From assembly GCA_012522135.1 (NCBI GenBank), contig JAAYLA010000376.1, positions 1-43,066 of the forward strand: 43,066 bases of DNA. Direction: 5' to 3'. The DNA is from Bacillota bacterium (GTDB lineage Bacteria; Bacillota; Limnochordia; DTU080; JAAYLA01). The translations under genes and the position numbers were made by a program. Shown piece after piece: positions 1 through 7,184 of this stretch. The notes beneath the pieces were generated by a model. It saw nothing but the letters and a program-made list of their open reading frames with translations, had not been told where the DNA came from and searched no databases. How positions within the stretch are numbered: the stretch's first letter is position 1; every line of letters begins with the position of its first letter.

Positions 1-1614
1 CGGAAAACGCTCCTGCAACAGGCGAACCAAGGCTTCGGCTTCGCTCTCTGTCACGTCGGCGCCGTAGTAAAGGGTGATGATCTCGCTGTCATCGTCCCGG
101 AGGGTCTCGACGAGAGTGTAAACTGCGGCCTCAAGATCATCGCTCACACCGACGATTTCGCCTTCGGCTATGCTGAGCGTCTGACCCTCGGTAATCGTCC
201 AGCCGTTCATCTTCGCGTCACGCACGGCACGCGTGATTTCCCCGACGCGCACCGATTGCATGGCACGGCGCATGGCGTCGAGCACTTTTTCGGCCGGCTC
301 ACCGGCCGAAAACGCCATCATGGCGGCGATAGCCTGCGGCATGGACGTGGTGGGGAGCACCGACACCCGTTTTGAGCTAAGGCGGGCTACTTGTTCCGCG
401 GCAAGGCGCACGTTGCGGTTGTTCGGCAAGAGAATCACATGGGCGGCATTGACTGCCTCGACGACCGCCAGCATCTCCTCCGTGCTGGGATTCATCGACT
501 GGCCGCCTTCCACGAACTCGGAGCACCCCAGCTCGGACAAAATGGATCGAAAGCCGCTTCCCTGGACTACGGCGACCGCCGCCAACTCTTGTGCCGCGGC
601 ATTTAGAGAACGTTCGTCGGCGCGCTGAGCGCTCTCGTCCGCTGTATCGCGGTGACCGGCCTCTAGGTTTTGCAGTACCATGTTGCCTACGGAGACATCG
701 GAAAGATCGCCGAACGACGCGCAGATCTCCATGGCGCTCCACGGCTCATTGGTGTGGATGTGCACTTTGACCGTCTTGGCATCGCCTACGACGAGCAGGG
801 AGTCACCCGCTAGCTCCAGGAGGGCCGACTTGATGACTTCGCTTTGCAACTGCGCACCGTGGACCAGAAATTCAGTACAATACTTAAAGGTAATCTCGTC
901 GGTCACCCGGATCCCCGTTGCTCCCTCCCTTTTGCCCGGGAGAGCGGCAACCGTGTTCGGCGCCGCACTGAACTCCCCGACACGTGCGAGGGCGGCCGCC
1001 GTTCCGTTTTGCAAGGCGCCCAAGCTCCCGTAAGCTGCCACTAACAGACCTTCCCCCCCGGCATCGACGACGCCGGCCTCGCGCAGCACGTCGAGAAAGC
1101 GGGGCGTATCTTGCAGCATTTTTCTGGCGCCTTCGAACGCGCCGATCAAGACCTTCGAAAGCTCCAACCCTTGTTCGGCAGCTTCACGGGCAGCCTCGGC
1201 GCCGGCCCTGCCGACCGAAAGCATGGTGCCTTCCACCGGTTTCAACACCGATTCGTAGGCGGCCTTGGCAGCAGACTCGAGAGCATGAACGATCTGATAC
1301 GTATCCGCCTCTACTACGTCTTCCAGCGCTTCGGCCAGTCCACGGAAGAACTGGGACAAGATGACGCCGGAGTTGCCCCTCGCCCCGAGGAGGGCGCCTC
1401 GCGCTGCGGCCTTGACGATGCGTCCTAGATGGTCACCGCCGCACGCTTCGGCAGCTTCCAGAGCGGCCCGCATCGTCAAGGCCATATTCGTTCCCGTGTC
1501 ACCGTCCGGAACCGGAAATACGTTGAGAGCATTCACGCGCTCCTGCTCGGCTTCCAGGCGTTCCGCCCCGCCCCGCAACATAAGCAGGAACGTTCGTGCA
1601 TCTATCGACTTCAT
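1..1614 (-). CDS. fakA: FakA/YloV-like fatty acid kinase, partial (C-terminus beyond window)
   Basis: This is the ATP-binding subunit of the fatty acid kinase family (DAK/DegV system), which phosphorylates a fatty acid held by a FakB protein for use by PlsX/PlsY. I translated the minus strand from an ATG at 1614 and it stays open to the window edge, giving 538 residues of a family usually near 550, so only the extreme C-terminus is missing. The N-terminal DhaL-like domain shows FPVPDGDTGTNM near residues 33-44, with the paired Asp that bind Mg-ATP, and GARGNSGVILSQ after it. The middle and C-terminal parts (VHIHTNEP, LPNNRNV) match the FakB-interacting region. A GGGTGGTG sequence precedes the start. 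The gene diverges from rpmB. In Bacillus an Asp23-family gene (yloU) lies between them, and it is absent here. Confidence 0.9.
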   Translation of the reverse strand, partial: MKSIDARTFLLMLRGGAERLEAEQERVNALNVFPVPDGDTGTNMALTMRAALEAAEACGGDHLGRIVKAAARGALLGARGNSGVILSQFFRGLAEALEDVVEADTYQIVHALESAAKAAYESVLKPVEGTMLSVGRAGAEAAREAAEQGLELSKVLIGAFEGARKMLQDTPRFLDVLREAGVVDAGGEGLLVAAYGSLGALQNGTAAALARVGEFSAAPNTVAALPGKREGATGIRVTDEITFKYCTEFLVHGAQLQSEVIKSALLELAGDSLLVVGDAKTVKVHIHTNEPWSAMEICASFGDLSDVSVGNMVLQNLEAGHRDTADESAQRADERSLNAAAQELAAVAVVQGSGFRSILSELGCSEFVEGGQSMNPSTEEMLAVVEAVNAAHVILLPNNRNVRLAAEQVARLSSKRVSVLPTTSMPQAIAAMMAFSAGEPAEKVLDAMRRAMQSVRVGEITRAVRDAKMNGWTITEGQTLSIAEGEIVGVSDDLEAAVYTLVETLRDDDSEIITLYYGADVTESEAEALVRLLQERFP

Positions 1615-1687
1615 AAGCACCACCCACACGAAATATACGGCTTATTCGTTTCGTTAAGAGGCGCCGCTTTCCTCTCCGTGGTCCCGC

Positions 1688-1741
1688 TGGACATGCAAAT
1701 CCCACGTGTGCTAGAATAATACGGTACTGTGACTGGGTCAA
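1688..1741. promoter_or_regulatory. Divergent sigma-A promoters with overlapping -10 elements (rpmB / fakA)
   Basis: Rightward promoter: TGGACA (1688-1693), 18 nt, TAGAAT (1712-1717), serving rpmB. Leftward promoter, read on the minus strand: TTGACC (1741-1736), 17 nt, TATTCT (1718-1713), serving fakA. The two -10 hexamers overlap by five bases. Two polymerases could therefore not occupy both at once. The assignment rests on consensus match and spacing only. Confidence 0.65.
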
Positions 1742-1761
1742 CAAGAAGGGTGTGATTCCGT

Positions 1762-1953
1762 TTGGCTAGGCGTTGTGTCGTCTGTCAAAAGCAGACGGGA
1801 ACCGGAAACAACGTATCCCACTCCAATCGTACATCTCGTCGCACGTGGGCGCCCAACGTCCAGAAGGTCCGCATCTTGGTCGATAAGCGACCGATGCGAG
1901 CGTACGTCTGCACCCGTTGCCTCAGGGCGGGCAAGGTGCAGCGCGCTATTTAA
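1762..1953 (+). CDS. rpmB: 50S ribosomal protein L28
   Basis: Ribosomal protein bL28 of the large subunit, 63 aa, the usual length. It is the zinc-type (C+) form, with two CxxC pairs (C5/C8 and C50/C53) flanking a basic core (NVSHSNRTSRRTW). The start is a TTG at 1762, preceded by AAGGGTG at a suitable distance; there is no ATG alternative. The gene stands alone, diverges from fakA exactly as in Bacillus, and converges on the MinD-like gene with only about 20 nt between their stops. Confidence 0.95.
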   Translation: MARRCVVCQKQTGTGNNVSHSNRTSRRTWAPNVQKVRILVDKRPMRAYVCTRCLRAGKVQRAI

Positions 1954-1973
1954 CGGTAGGTGGCTGCGACCTG

Positions 1974-2702
1974 TCACGGGCCACGCGCTGCCTGGACGCG
2001 CCGGTTTGTGGCAGGTCGTATGGCACCTTTCCGATCGACCTCCGCCAAGGCCAGCCATTTTAAGCGCTGTGCACACACCTGTGAATATACACCATTCCAG
2101 GTGGTAACACCTTCCACACTCTCATCGTATGGCAAGACGAACGTATCGAGTCCCGCAAACGGGTTCCGGCCCCGCATTCCCCCGTTCAATATAATACGAA
2201 TCCGGCGAATATCGAGTCCTAGATCGCAAAGGCGACCCAGCATGATGTCGGTCGCTCGCAGGGCAAACGCGTCGGCGGTGGTCACGACCCAAATCACATG
2301 GGACAAGCTGAGCGCGCTGATGGTCGCAAGGTCAAGGCGATGACTCAGGTCGACGATGGCCCAGTCAAAGCCCCGAAATACGGCATTTAACGTGGCAGAC
2401 AGGTCGGAATGTTGGGCCGCAAGGGCGTCCCGCAGATCCATAGGCGCACCTACGAGACTTAAAGTGCGGTTGACGGGAACGGTTATTTTCTCCGGCGGGA
2501 AACGGTGGGCGTGGAGCAAGTGCCGCCCGGGCTGAACGCCGAGAGCGGAAGCCAAGACGCCGCCGCCGTGCAAGTCAAGGTCAACAAGGAGGGTCTTTCG
2601 CCCGCCCTCCGCCAGTCCATGGGCGAGATGGAGGCTAACGAAGGTCTTCCCGACGCCTCCCTTGCCGGACAGCACGGAGACGACCCGTGTTGCGTGCGTC
2701 AT
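1974..2702 (-). CDS. MinD/ParA-family P-loop ATPase
   Basis: A 242-aa protein with the deviant Walker A motif SGKGGVGKT (residues 12-20, including the signature Lys near residue 14) and a Walker A' stretch LLVDLDLHGG. It has no TM or partner domain. The middle carries DWAIVDLSH in the Walker B position. Such ATPases dimerise on ATP and position or assemble things (Min system, ParA, CpaE pilus, FlhG). Which of these applies here is not shown: no minC, parB, cpa or flagellar gene is nearby. I see no obvious MinD C-terminal amphipathic helix. The start codon overlaps a plausible ribosome site (AGGGTGAT) at the end of the structured region upstream. Bacillus has no such gene between rpe and rpmB. 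Confidence 0.75.
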   Translation of the reverse strand: MTHATRVVSVLSGKGGVGKTFVSLHLAHGLAEGGRKTLLVDLDLHGGGVLASALGVQPGRHLLHAHRFPPEKITVPVNRTLSLVGAPMDLRDALAAQHSDLSATLNAVFRGFDWAIVDLSHRLDLATISALSLSHVIWVVTTADAFALRATDIMLGRLCDLGLDIRRIRIILNGGMRGRNPFAGLDTFVLPYDESVEGVTTWNGVYSQVCAQRLKWLALAEVDRKGAIRPATNRRVQAARGP

Positions 2703-2732
2703 GGCGGATCACCCTGATTGCGTATGTGTGCG

Positions 2733-3218
2733 CGAGGCCGACAGCCAACCAGGGTGTCGTACCCGTGTGCTATGCACCCGATCGGTTGCAAGCCACTCCC
2801 GGCTGCCGGGGTCCCACCACCGGTCGTGCCCAACGGGGGGGTTCCCCCCTTTCGGGTGTTTTTTTATTGTGTGAACGAGGTGCACCCCGTCGGGTGCGGG
2901 ACATTCCAGCAGCCGAGGTGCCGCACCGGTCGTGTATGCCAAGGACTCCTCCATCGCCTCTATATGATTTTTGATGTAATGACCTGCCCCCACATTGGGG
3001 GCGCCACTCCTCGCAGCTAGGACCAAACGCCGGTCATGTCCAAGGGATGAAACCCCAAAGGGTGCTTCATAATCGTCTACAATCCCGGAAGTTTGATTAT
3101 CCTAGCCGGTATGCGATACGATGCGTGCGAATAAGGACGCTTACAAGCCATGCACAGGATAGGCTGCTATTTTCACCCCCTTACTGGTTGGGCGAACACC
3201 CCCTGGTTGACTGTCGGC
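2733..3218 (-). ncRNA. Candidate large structured RNA or long structured leader of the MinD-like gene
   Basis: This 0.6 kb interval (2703-3304) contains no recognisable gene. The predicted transcript starts near 3218, seven bases past a strong promoter. Its first 23 nt (3218-3196) can pair with 2757-2737 to give 21 base pairs with one G-U and a 2-nt bulge, closing a loop of about 440 nt. Inside are many local hairpins: GCCCCC/GGGGGC with a 5-nt loop around 2991-3007, GCACCC/GGGTGC near 2881-2896, CCCGG/CCGGG near 2798-2810, and GNRA-like loops in CCCGAAAGGG and GGGGAACCC around 2843-2856. CACGACCGGTG occurs twice (2934-2924 and 2828-2818). I found no RNase P, tmRNA, SRP RNA, T-box or common riboswitch signature. 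No terminator follows, so it may be a 5' leader of the MinD-like gene. A transposon-like element with inverted ends is the main alternative. Confidence 0.45.
2829..2865 (+). terminator. Possible rightward intrinsic terminator inside the structured region
   Basis: On the plus strand a G7/C6 hairpin (2835-2849), extended by CCC (2829-2831) pairing with GGG (2854-2856), is followed by a run of seven T (2859-2865). No rightward gene ends just before it, so it may only stop read-through from rpmB. On the opposite strand the same bases form the GNRA-like hairpins of the RNA candidate. Confidence 0.35.
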
Positions 3219-3224
3219 GAGGCC

Positions 3225-3254
3225 AGTATACCCAACCGGCCGGCAACTTGTCAA
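3225..3254 (-). promoter_or_regulatory. Strong sigma-A promoter for the structured region / MinD-like gene
   Basis: On the minus strand: TTGACA (3254-3249), 18-nt spacer, TATACT (3230-3225). The AT-rich stretch just upstream (3255-3300) resembles an UP region. The expected transcription start, about 3218, coincides with the first base of the long terminal pairing of the structured element. Confidence 0.75.
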
Positions 3255-3304
3255 TTGTTTTACATATTGTATCCAATATAAATTGCATGTCGCAAATGTA
3301 AAAT

Positions 3305-3988
3305 TCACCTCGCCCCGGGGGTCGCATTGCGGACGGCCTCTTGCAACTCCCGCCAAGCAGTCGCTGGGTCGGGCTGGCCGAAAATCGCCGAACCGGCCAC
3401 GAGAATGTTTGCTCCCGCCTTACGCGCCAAAGGCGCCGTCGTTACGTCGATGCCTCCGTCGACCTGCACGTCAACGGGCAGGCCCAGATCGGCGACGCGG
3501 CGTGCAACCGCTTCTACCTTTTCCATCGTACGCGCGATGAACGCTTGACCGCCGAAGCCAGGGTTTACCGTCATGATGAGCACCAGATCAATGTCGGGCA
3601 ATAGCCACTCCACGAGGCTTACCGGCGTATGGGGGTTAAGCGCTACGCCTGCGCGAATTCCGTGCTCCTTGATCAGGTGCACGGTCCGGTGCAAATGGGG
3701 ACAAGCTTCCGCGTGCACCGTCAGCTGGTCGGCACCGGCATCCGCAAAGGCTGAGATGAAGCGGTCGGGGTGCTCGATCATCAGGTGGACATCGAAAAAC
3801 TGCTGCGTATGGGCCCGCAGCGCCTTGACTACAGGCGGACCCAGCGTGATATTCGGTACGAAAGCGCCGTCCATCACGTCGATATGCAGCCACTCCGCCT
3901 CTTTGACGCGGGCCACTTCATCGGCAAGGCGCGCGAAATCCGCCGACAAGATCGACGGCGCAACGATCACCTTTTCAGACATATGCAT
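3305..3988 (-). CDS. rpe: Ribulose-phosphate 3-epimerase
   Basis: Interconverts ribulose 5-phosphate and xylulose 5-phosphate in the pentose phosphate pathway; cytosolic TIM barrel. Family motifs are clear: APSILSADF at the N-terminus, LHIDVMDGAFVPNITLG with the metal-binding His and Asp, FDVHLMIEHP, MTVNPGFGGQ, and QVDGGID near the C-terminus. I chose the ATG at 3988 because AGGG lies 6 nt upstream; a second in-frame ATG at 3982 is nearly as good. This gives 227 aa, slightly above the usual 215-225. It is the last gene of the leftward rlmN-stp-SEDS/PBP-prkC-rsgA-rpe run, in the same place as in Bacillus. thiN and spoVM, which follow it there, are missing. Confidence 0.95.
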   Translation of the reverse strand: MHMSEKVIVAPSILSADFARLADEVARVKEAEWLHIDVMDGAFVPNITLGPPVVKALRAHTQQFFDVHLMIEHPDRFISAFADAGADQLTVHAEACPHLHRTVHLIKEHGIRAGVALNPHTPVSLVEWLLPDIDLVLIMTVNPGFGGQAFIARTMEKVEAVARRVADLGLPVDVQVDGGIDVTTAPLARKAGANILVAGSAIFGQPDPATAWRELQEAVRNATPGAR

Positions 3989-4037
3989 GCAGAGCCCTAG
4001 GATACGTCCCGGGCCCCTGCTCCTCCTCTCCTTGATC

Positions 4038-4967
4038 TCACTGATAACGACGTCTCTCCGCCTCTTCCAACTCACCAAGCAGCCGAAGGTAACGTTCGTA
4101 ACGCCCCGGGTCAATTTCGCCGGCACAGACGGCATCTCGCACGGCGCAACCCGGTTCGTTGCGGTGCAGGCACCCCGTAAAACGGCACGCGCCCCGCATC
4201 CGTCCCATCTCGGGGTAAAGCTCTGGAAGGCGTTCTAGCGAAAGCTCGCTCAAATCAAGTACGGAAAAGCCGGGCGAATCGGCGATCCAGCCTCCACCGG
4301 GCATCGGGACGAGCTCTACGGCGCGCGTCGTGTGCCGGCCGCGGCCTAGGCGCCTGCTCACTTCGCCCGTCTCGAAACGCTTTTCTTGTAGCAGCCAGTT
4401 AAGGAGGGAAGACTTACCTACTCCCGACGCGCCGGCGAGAACCGTCAGATGGCCGCTCAAGCCCCTAAGCAGCTCGTCACGACCCAGGTCGGCCTTCGGG
4501 CTCGTGACCGCCGTGGGAAAGCCCGCCCTCTCGTAAACTCGTATATACGCCTCGGCCTCCGCTCGCGAAACCAAATCGGCCTTGTTCCACACGATAAATG
4601 CCTGCAAGCCTTCGGCCTGGGTCAGAACGAGCAACCGGTCGAGTAAGTCGAGACTCGGGGGCGGCTCAGCCAAAGAAGCCACGAGTACCACCTGGTCCAC
4701 GTTGGCGATGTACGGCCGTACGAGCGTCGACCGCCGAGGCAGGACCTCTTCGACGACGCCCTCCCCGTCCCCAACGCGCGCGAAACGGACTACGTCGCCC
4801 GGCAAAATGCGGACGCCCGATTTGCGCAAACGCCCCCTCACATGGCAACGCAGCACGTCGCCGCTCGGCGTGTGCACGGTACTCGCGCCTCCAATCGCCT
4901 GCGTTACGAGTCCCAAATCCGGGTGGTAAGATCCGGAAATGCGGGTCACGATATCTCGAACGTCCAT
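4038..4967 (-). CDS. rsgA: Ribosome small subunit-dependent GTPase RsgA
   Basis: Circularly permuted GTPase (CpgA/YloQ) that checks late 30S subunit maturation. The 309-aa protein has an N-terminal OB-fold, then G motifs in permuted order: NKADL (G4) before GASGVGKSSL (G1) and DSPG (G3). A C-terminal zinc-binding element follows with CRFTGCLHRNEPGC. The ATG at 4967 follows an AGGGGGG ribosome site. It lies between prkC (about 50 nt upstream) and rpe (about 49 nt downstream). In Bacillus CpgA is a substrate of PrkC/PrpC, so the grouping is functional as well as positional; that part is established for Bacillus, not shown here. Confidence 0.95.
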   Translation of the reverse strand: MDVRDIVTRISGSYHPDLGLVTQAIGGASTVHTPSGDVLRCHVRGRLRKSGVRILPGDVVRFARVGDGEGVVEEVLPRRSTLVRPYIANVDQVVLVASLAEPPPSLDLLDRLLVLTQAEGLQAFIVWNKADLVSRAEAEAYIRVYERAGFPTAVTSPKADLGRDELLRGLSGHLTVLAGASGVGKSSLLNWLLQEKRFETGEVSRRLGRGRHTTRAVELVPMPGGGWIADSPGFSVLDLSELSLERLPELYPEMGRMRGACRFTGCLHRNEPGCAVRDAVCAGEIDPGRYERYLRLLGELEEAERRRYQ

Positions 4968-5017
4968 GCATACCCCCCTGGTCCTTCTCGTTGAGCCGGT
5001 GTCGAAGCGGCCGACGC

Positions 5018-7153
5018 TCAGCGGGCTTCCGCGATGAGTCCCTGGGCCCTCAGTTCGCCTCCGATATACACTTGGTACATCGCGCCCGCTCCCCGTCCTT
5101 TGAGCATGTGGGTCACACGGGCATCTCCCCGGTGCACTCCATAGTAAACACGGCGAGCGCTGATGTTGTCGATGATGACGATCTCGACTTCTTGCTCGGG
5201 ACCCGGTGGAACGTGAATCGTAATGAGCGATTGCACGATGACGTCGCCGTCGGATGCTGTCTCGTCGGTTGCCGTCTGACCTCCTGCGGACGGCACGAAA
5301 CCTATCTGCGTCGCAGCCGCCGGACGGTAGACGAAGTTGACCACTGAACCTACCTCTACCTCGGCTCCCGGCTCGGGGAATTGATCGGTCACCTGACCGG
5401 GCTGAAAGTTCGGGTCTTCTTCCCCGAACGTCTCCCCTACCACAAGGCCCAGTTCCTCGACACGCTGCACGGCAAGTTCAAGGGGCTGCCCACGAAAATC
5501 CGGCACCTGTACGAGCGGCAACGGTTCGGCGCCCGTACTGAAAACGAGATCGACGGCGGTACCGCGCAGCACACGGGCATGGGGGGCCGGGTCTTGGGCG
5601 ACGACTAAGTTGGGCGGAACATCCAATCGGTATTCCGTCGTCACCTCACCGACCTCGAGCCCCCATTGCACAAGGCGGAGCATGGCTTCACGCTCCGAGT
5701 GCATGGTCAGATCCGGCACTTCGACGATCTCTCTGCCGATGCTGACGTGAACCTCTATCTGGCGTCCCATCTTCACTGTCCGTCCGGGATCTTGCAACTG
5801 CCGCACGATCGTATTCACCGGCTGGTCCGAATTGACTTCCCGGACGATGCTCAGACCGAGGCCGTGCTCCTCCAATACGGCGCGCGCTTGCTCGACGGTC
5901 ATGCCGAGAACCTCCGGAACGACCACGTCCTCGGGAAATAGACGGTCAAAGAAGGAAAGGCCTGCCCACACCGCGCCGGAAGTGAAGGACAGAAAGATGA
6001 CGAGACCCAAAACAATGCGAAAGGCCAATGAGCGGCGTTTCTTTTTCTTGGCAGGCACCTGTTCGTCCTCCTCCTCCGGTGACGTGCCGTCTGCCTGGCC
6101 GGCTTCCGACTCGGTCCGGGACGCGCGGACGATGGTCGCCTCCAGCCCTGCCGCCCCGGCTCCCACGAGCGCCTGCTTCATTTCTTCCTCGGCCGGGAGC
6201 TGTGCTACGATCGTTGTCTCTTCATCAGGATCATGCGCCGTCCGCTCTCCCGCCGTTGCCTCCCCCGGATGATCGGGGTGCGGTCCGGGCTCCACGACCG
6301 TCACCGAGGCCGCGGCCACGGGTTCGGTCCTGGCACGATCGGCACGGACGCGCTGCAGGTCGGCCAGCATCTCGCCGATCGTCCCGTAGCGTTGGCTCGG
6401 TTCCTTTGCCATCGCCCGCAAGATCACCTTCTCCAGCGCCTCGGGTACATCGGGACACGCACGGCGCGGGGAATCCGGATCGCTCTGCAGATGTTTGAGT
6501 GCGACTGCTACGGGGCTTTCGCCGTCGAAGGGGACCTTACCCGTCACCATCTCGTAAAGAAGCACGCCGACGGAGTAGATATCGGAAAATACACCTACCT
6601 GCCGGCCAATAGCTTGTTCGGGCGACAGGTAGTGCACGGAGCCGATGACCGTTCCGGTTTGCGTCAACGTGGCCGTGCTGGCAGCCCGCGCGATGCCGAA
6701 GTCCGTCACCTTCACGTGTCCGTCGCGGGTGACCAGGATGTTGTGGGGTTTAATGTCGCGGTGAATGAGTCCCTGTTCGTGGGCCGTCTCGAGCGCCAGG
6801 CAAACTCCTTCGGCGATGTCGAGTGCCTTCGCGACCGGCAGCCGGCCTTGCTCACGCAGTATCTCCTTCAAGTTGCGACCTTCGACGTACTCCATCACGA
6901 TGTAATGCACGTCGCCGTCGGTCCCGACGTCAAATATGTTCACGACGTTAGGATGGGAAAGGCTGGCCGCCGCCTGGGCCTCACGCCGGAAGCGTTCGAC
7001 GAAGTCGGTGTCCGCGGCGTATTGGGGCCGGAGCACCTTGATCGCGACGCGTCGGCCGAGGATACGGTCGCGCGCGCGATAGACGATGGCCATACCGCCT
7101 TCGCCGCGTCGTTCTAAGATCTCGTATCGGTCGCTCAGGATCGATCCGACCAC
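5018..7153 (-). CDS. prkC: Membrane Ser/Thr protein kinase with PASTA repeats (PrkC/StkP type)
   Basis: Hanks-type kinase that senses cell-wall fragments and phosphorylates cell-wall, translation and sporulation targets. I place the start at the GTG at 7153 (711 aa), with GGGGG 9 nt upstream and no overlap with the preceding gene. From that start: glycine loop RRGEGGMAIVY near residues 15-25, catalytic Lys in VAIKVL (about 39), HRDIKPHN (about 131), DFG (about 151), and a Thr-rich activation loop (TATLTQTGT). An acidic linker and a KKKKRR stop-transfer patch are followed by one TM segment at about 375-400, then three PASTA repeats (each opening with a VP.....  pattern) and a C-terminal Ig-like domain, as in B. 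subtilis PrkC. Its phosphatase and its likely PBP partner are encoded just upstream. Confidence 0.95.
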   Translation of the reverse strand: MVGSILSDRYEILERRGEGGMAIVYRARDRILGRRVAIKVLRPQYAADTDFVERFRREAQAAASLSHPNVVNIFDVGTDGDVHYIVMEYVEGRNLKEILREQGRLPVAKALDIAEGVCLALETAHEQGLIHRDIKPHNILVTRDGHVKVTDFGIARAASTATLTQTGTVIGSVHYLSPEQAIGRQVGVFSDIYSVGVLLYEMVTGKVPFDGESPVAVALKHLQSDPDSPRRACPDVPEALEKVILRAMAKEPSQRYGTIGEMLADLQRVRADRARTEPVAAASVTVVEPGPHPDHPGEATAGERTAHDPDEETTIVAQLPAEEEMKQALVGAGAAGLEATIVRASRTESEAGQADGTSPEEEDEQVPAKKKKRRSLAFRIVLGLVIFLSFTSGAVWAGLSFFDRLFPEDVVVPEVLGMTVEQARAVLEEHGLGLSIVREVNSDQPVNTIVRQLQDPGRTVKMGRQIEVHVSIGREIVEVPDLTMHSEREAMLRLVQWGLEVGEVTTEYRLDVPPNLVVAQDPAPHARVLRGTAVDLVFSTGAEPLPLVQVPDFRGQPLELAVQRVEELGLVVGETFGEEDPNFQPGQVTDQFPEPGAEVEVGSVVNFVYRPAAATQIGFVPSAGGQTATDETASDGDVIVQSLITIHVPPGPEQEVEIVIIDNISARRVYYGVHRGDARVTHMLKGRGAGAMYQVYIGGELRAQGLIAEAR

Positions 7154-7184
7154 AACAACGGTCCCCCACTCTTGAGGCACATCC

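Noticed and set aside
2709-3026. A 105-codon leftward frame ending just before the MinD-like start
   Set aside because: It runs through the hairpin-rich region, has a TTG start without a ribosome site, low-complexity composition shaped by stems, and no family resemblance. The RNA explanation fits better.
2733-3218. RNase P RNA, tmRNA or SRP RNA
   Set aside because: None of the conserved cores is present: no GAGGAAAGTCC or ACAGAA block of RNase P, no tRNA-like ends or tag frame of tmRNA, no GGAAGGAAGCAGC-type SRP domain.
2703-3304. Search for spoVM or thiN in the rpe-rpmB interval
   Set aside because: Bacillus has both here. No short frame resembling the SpoVM sequence and no thiamine pyrophosphokinase frame is present on either strand.
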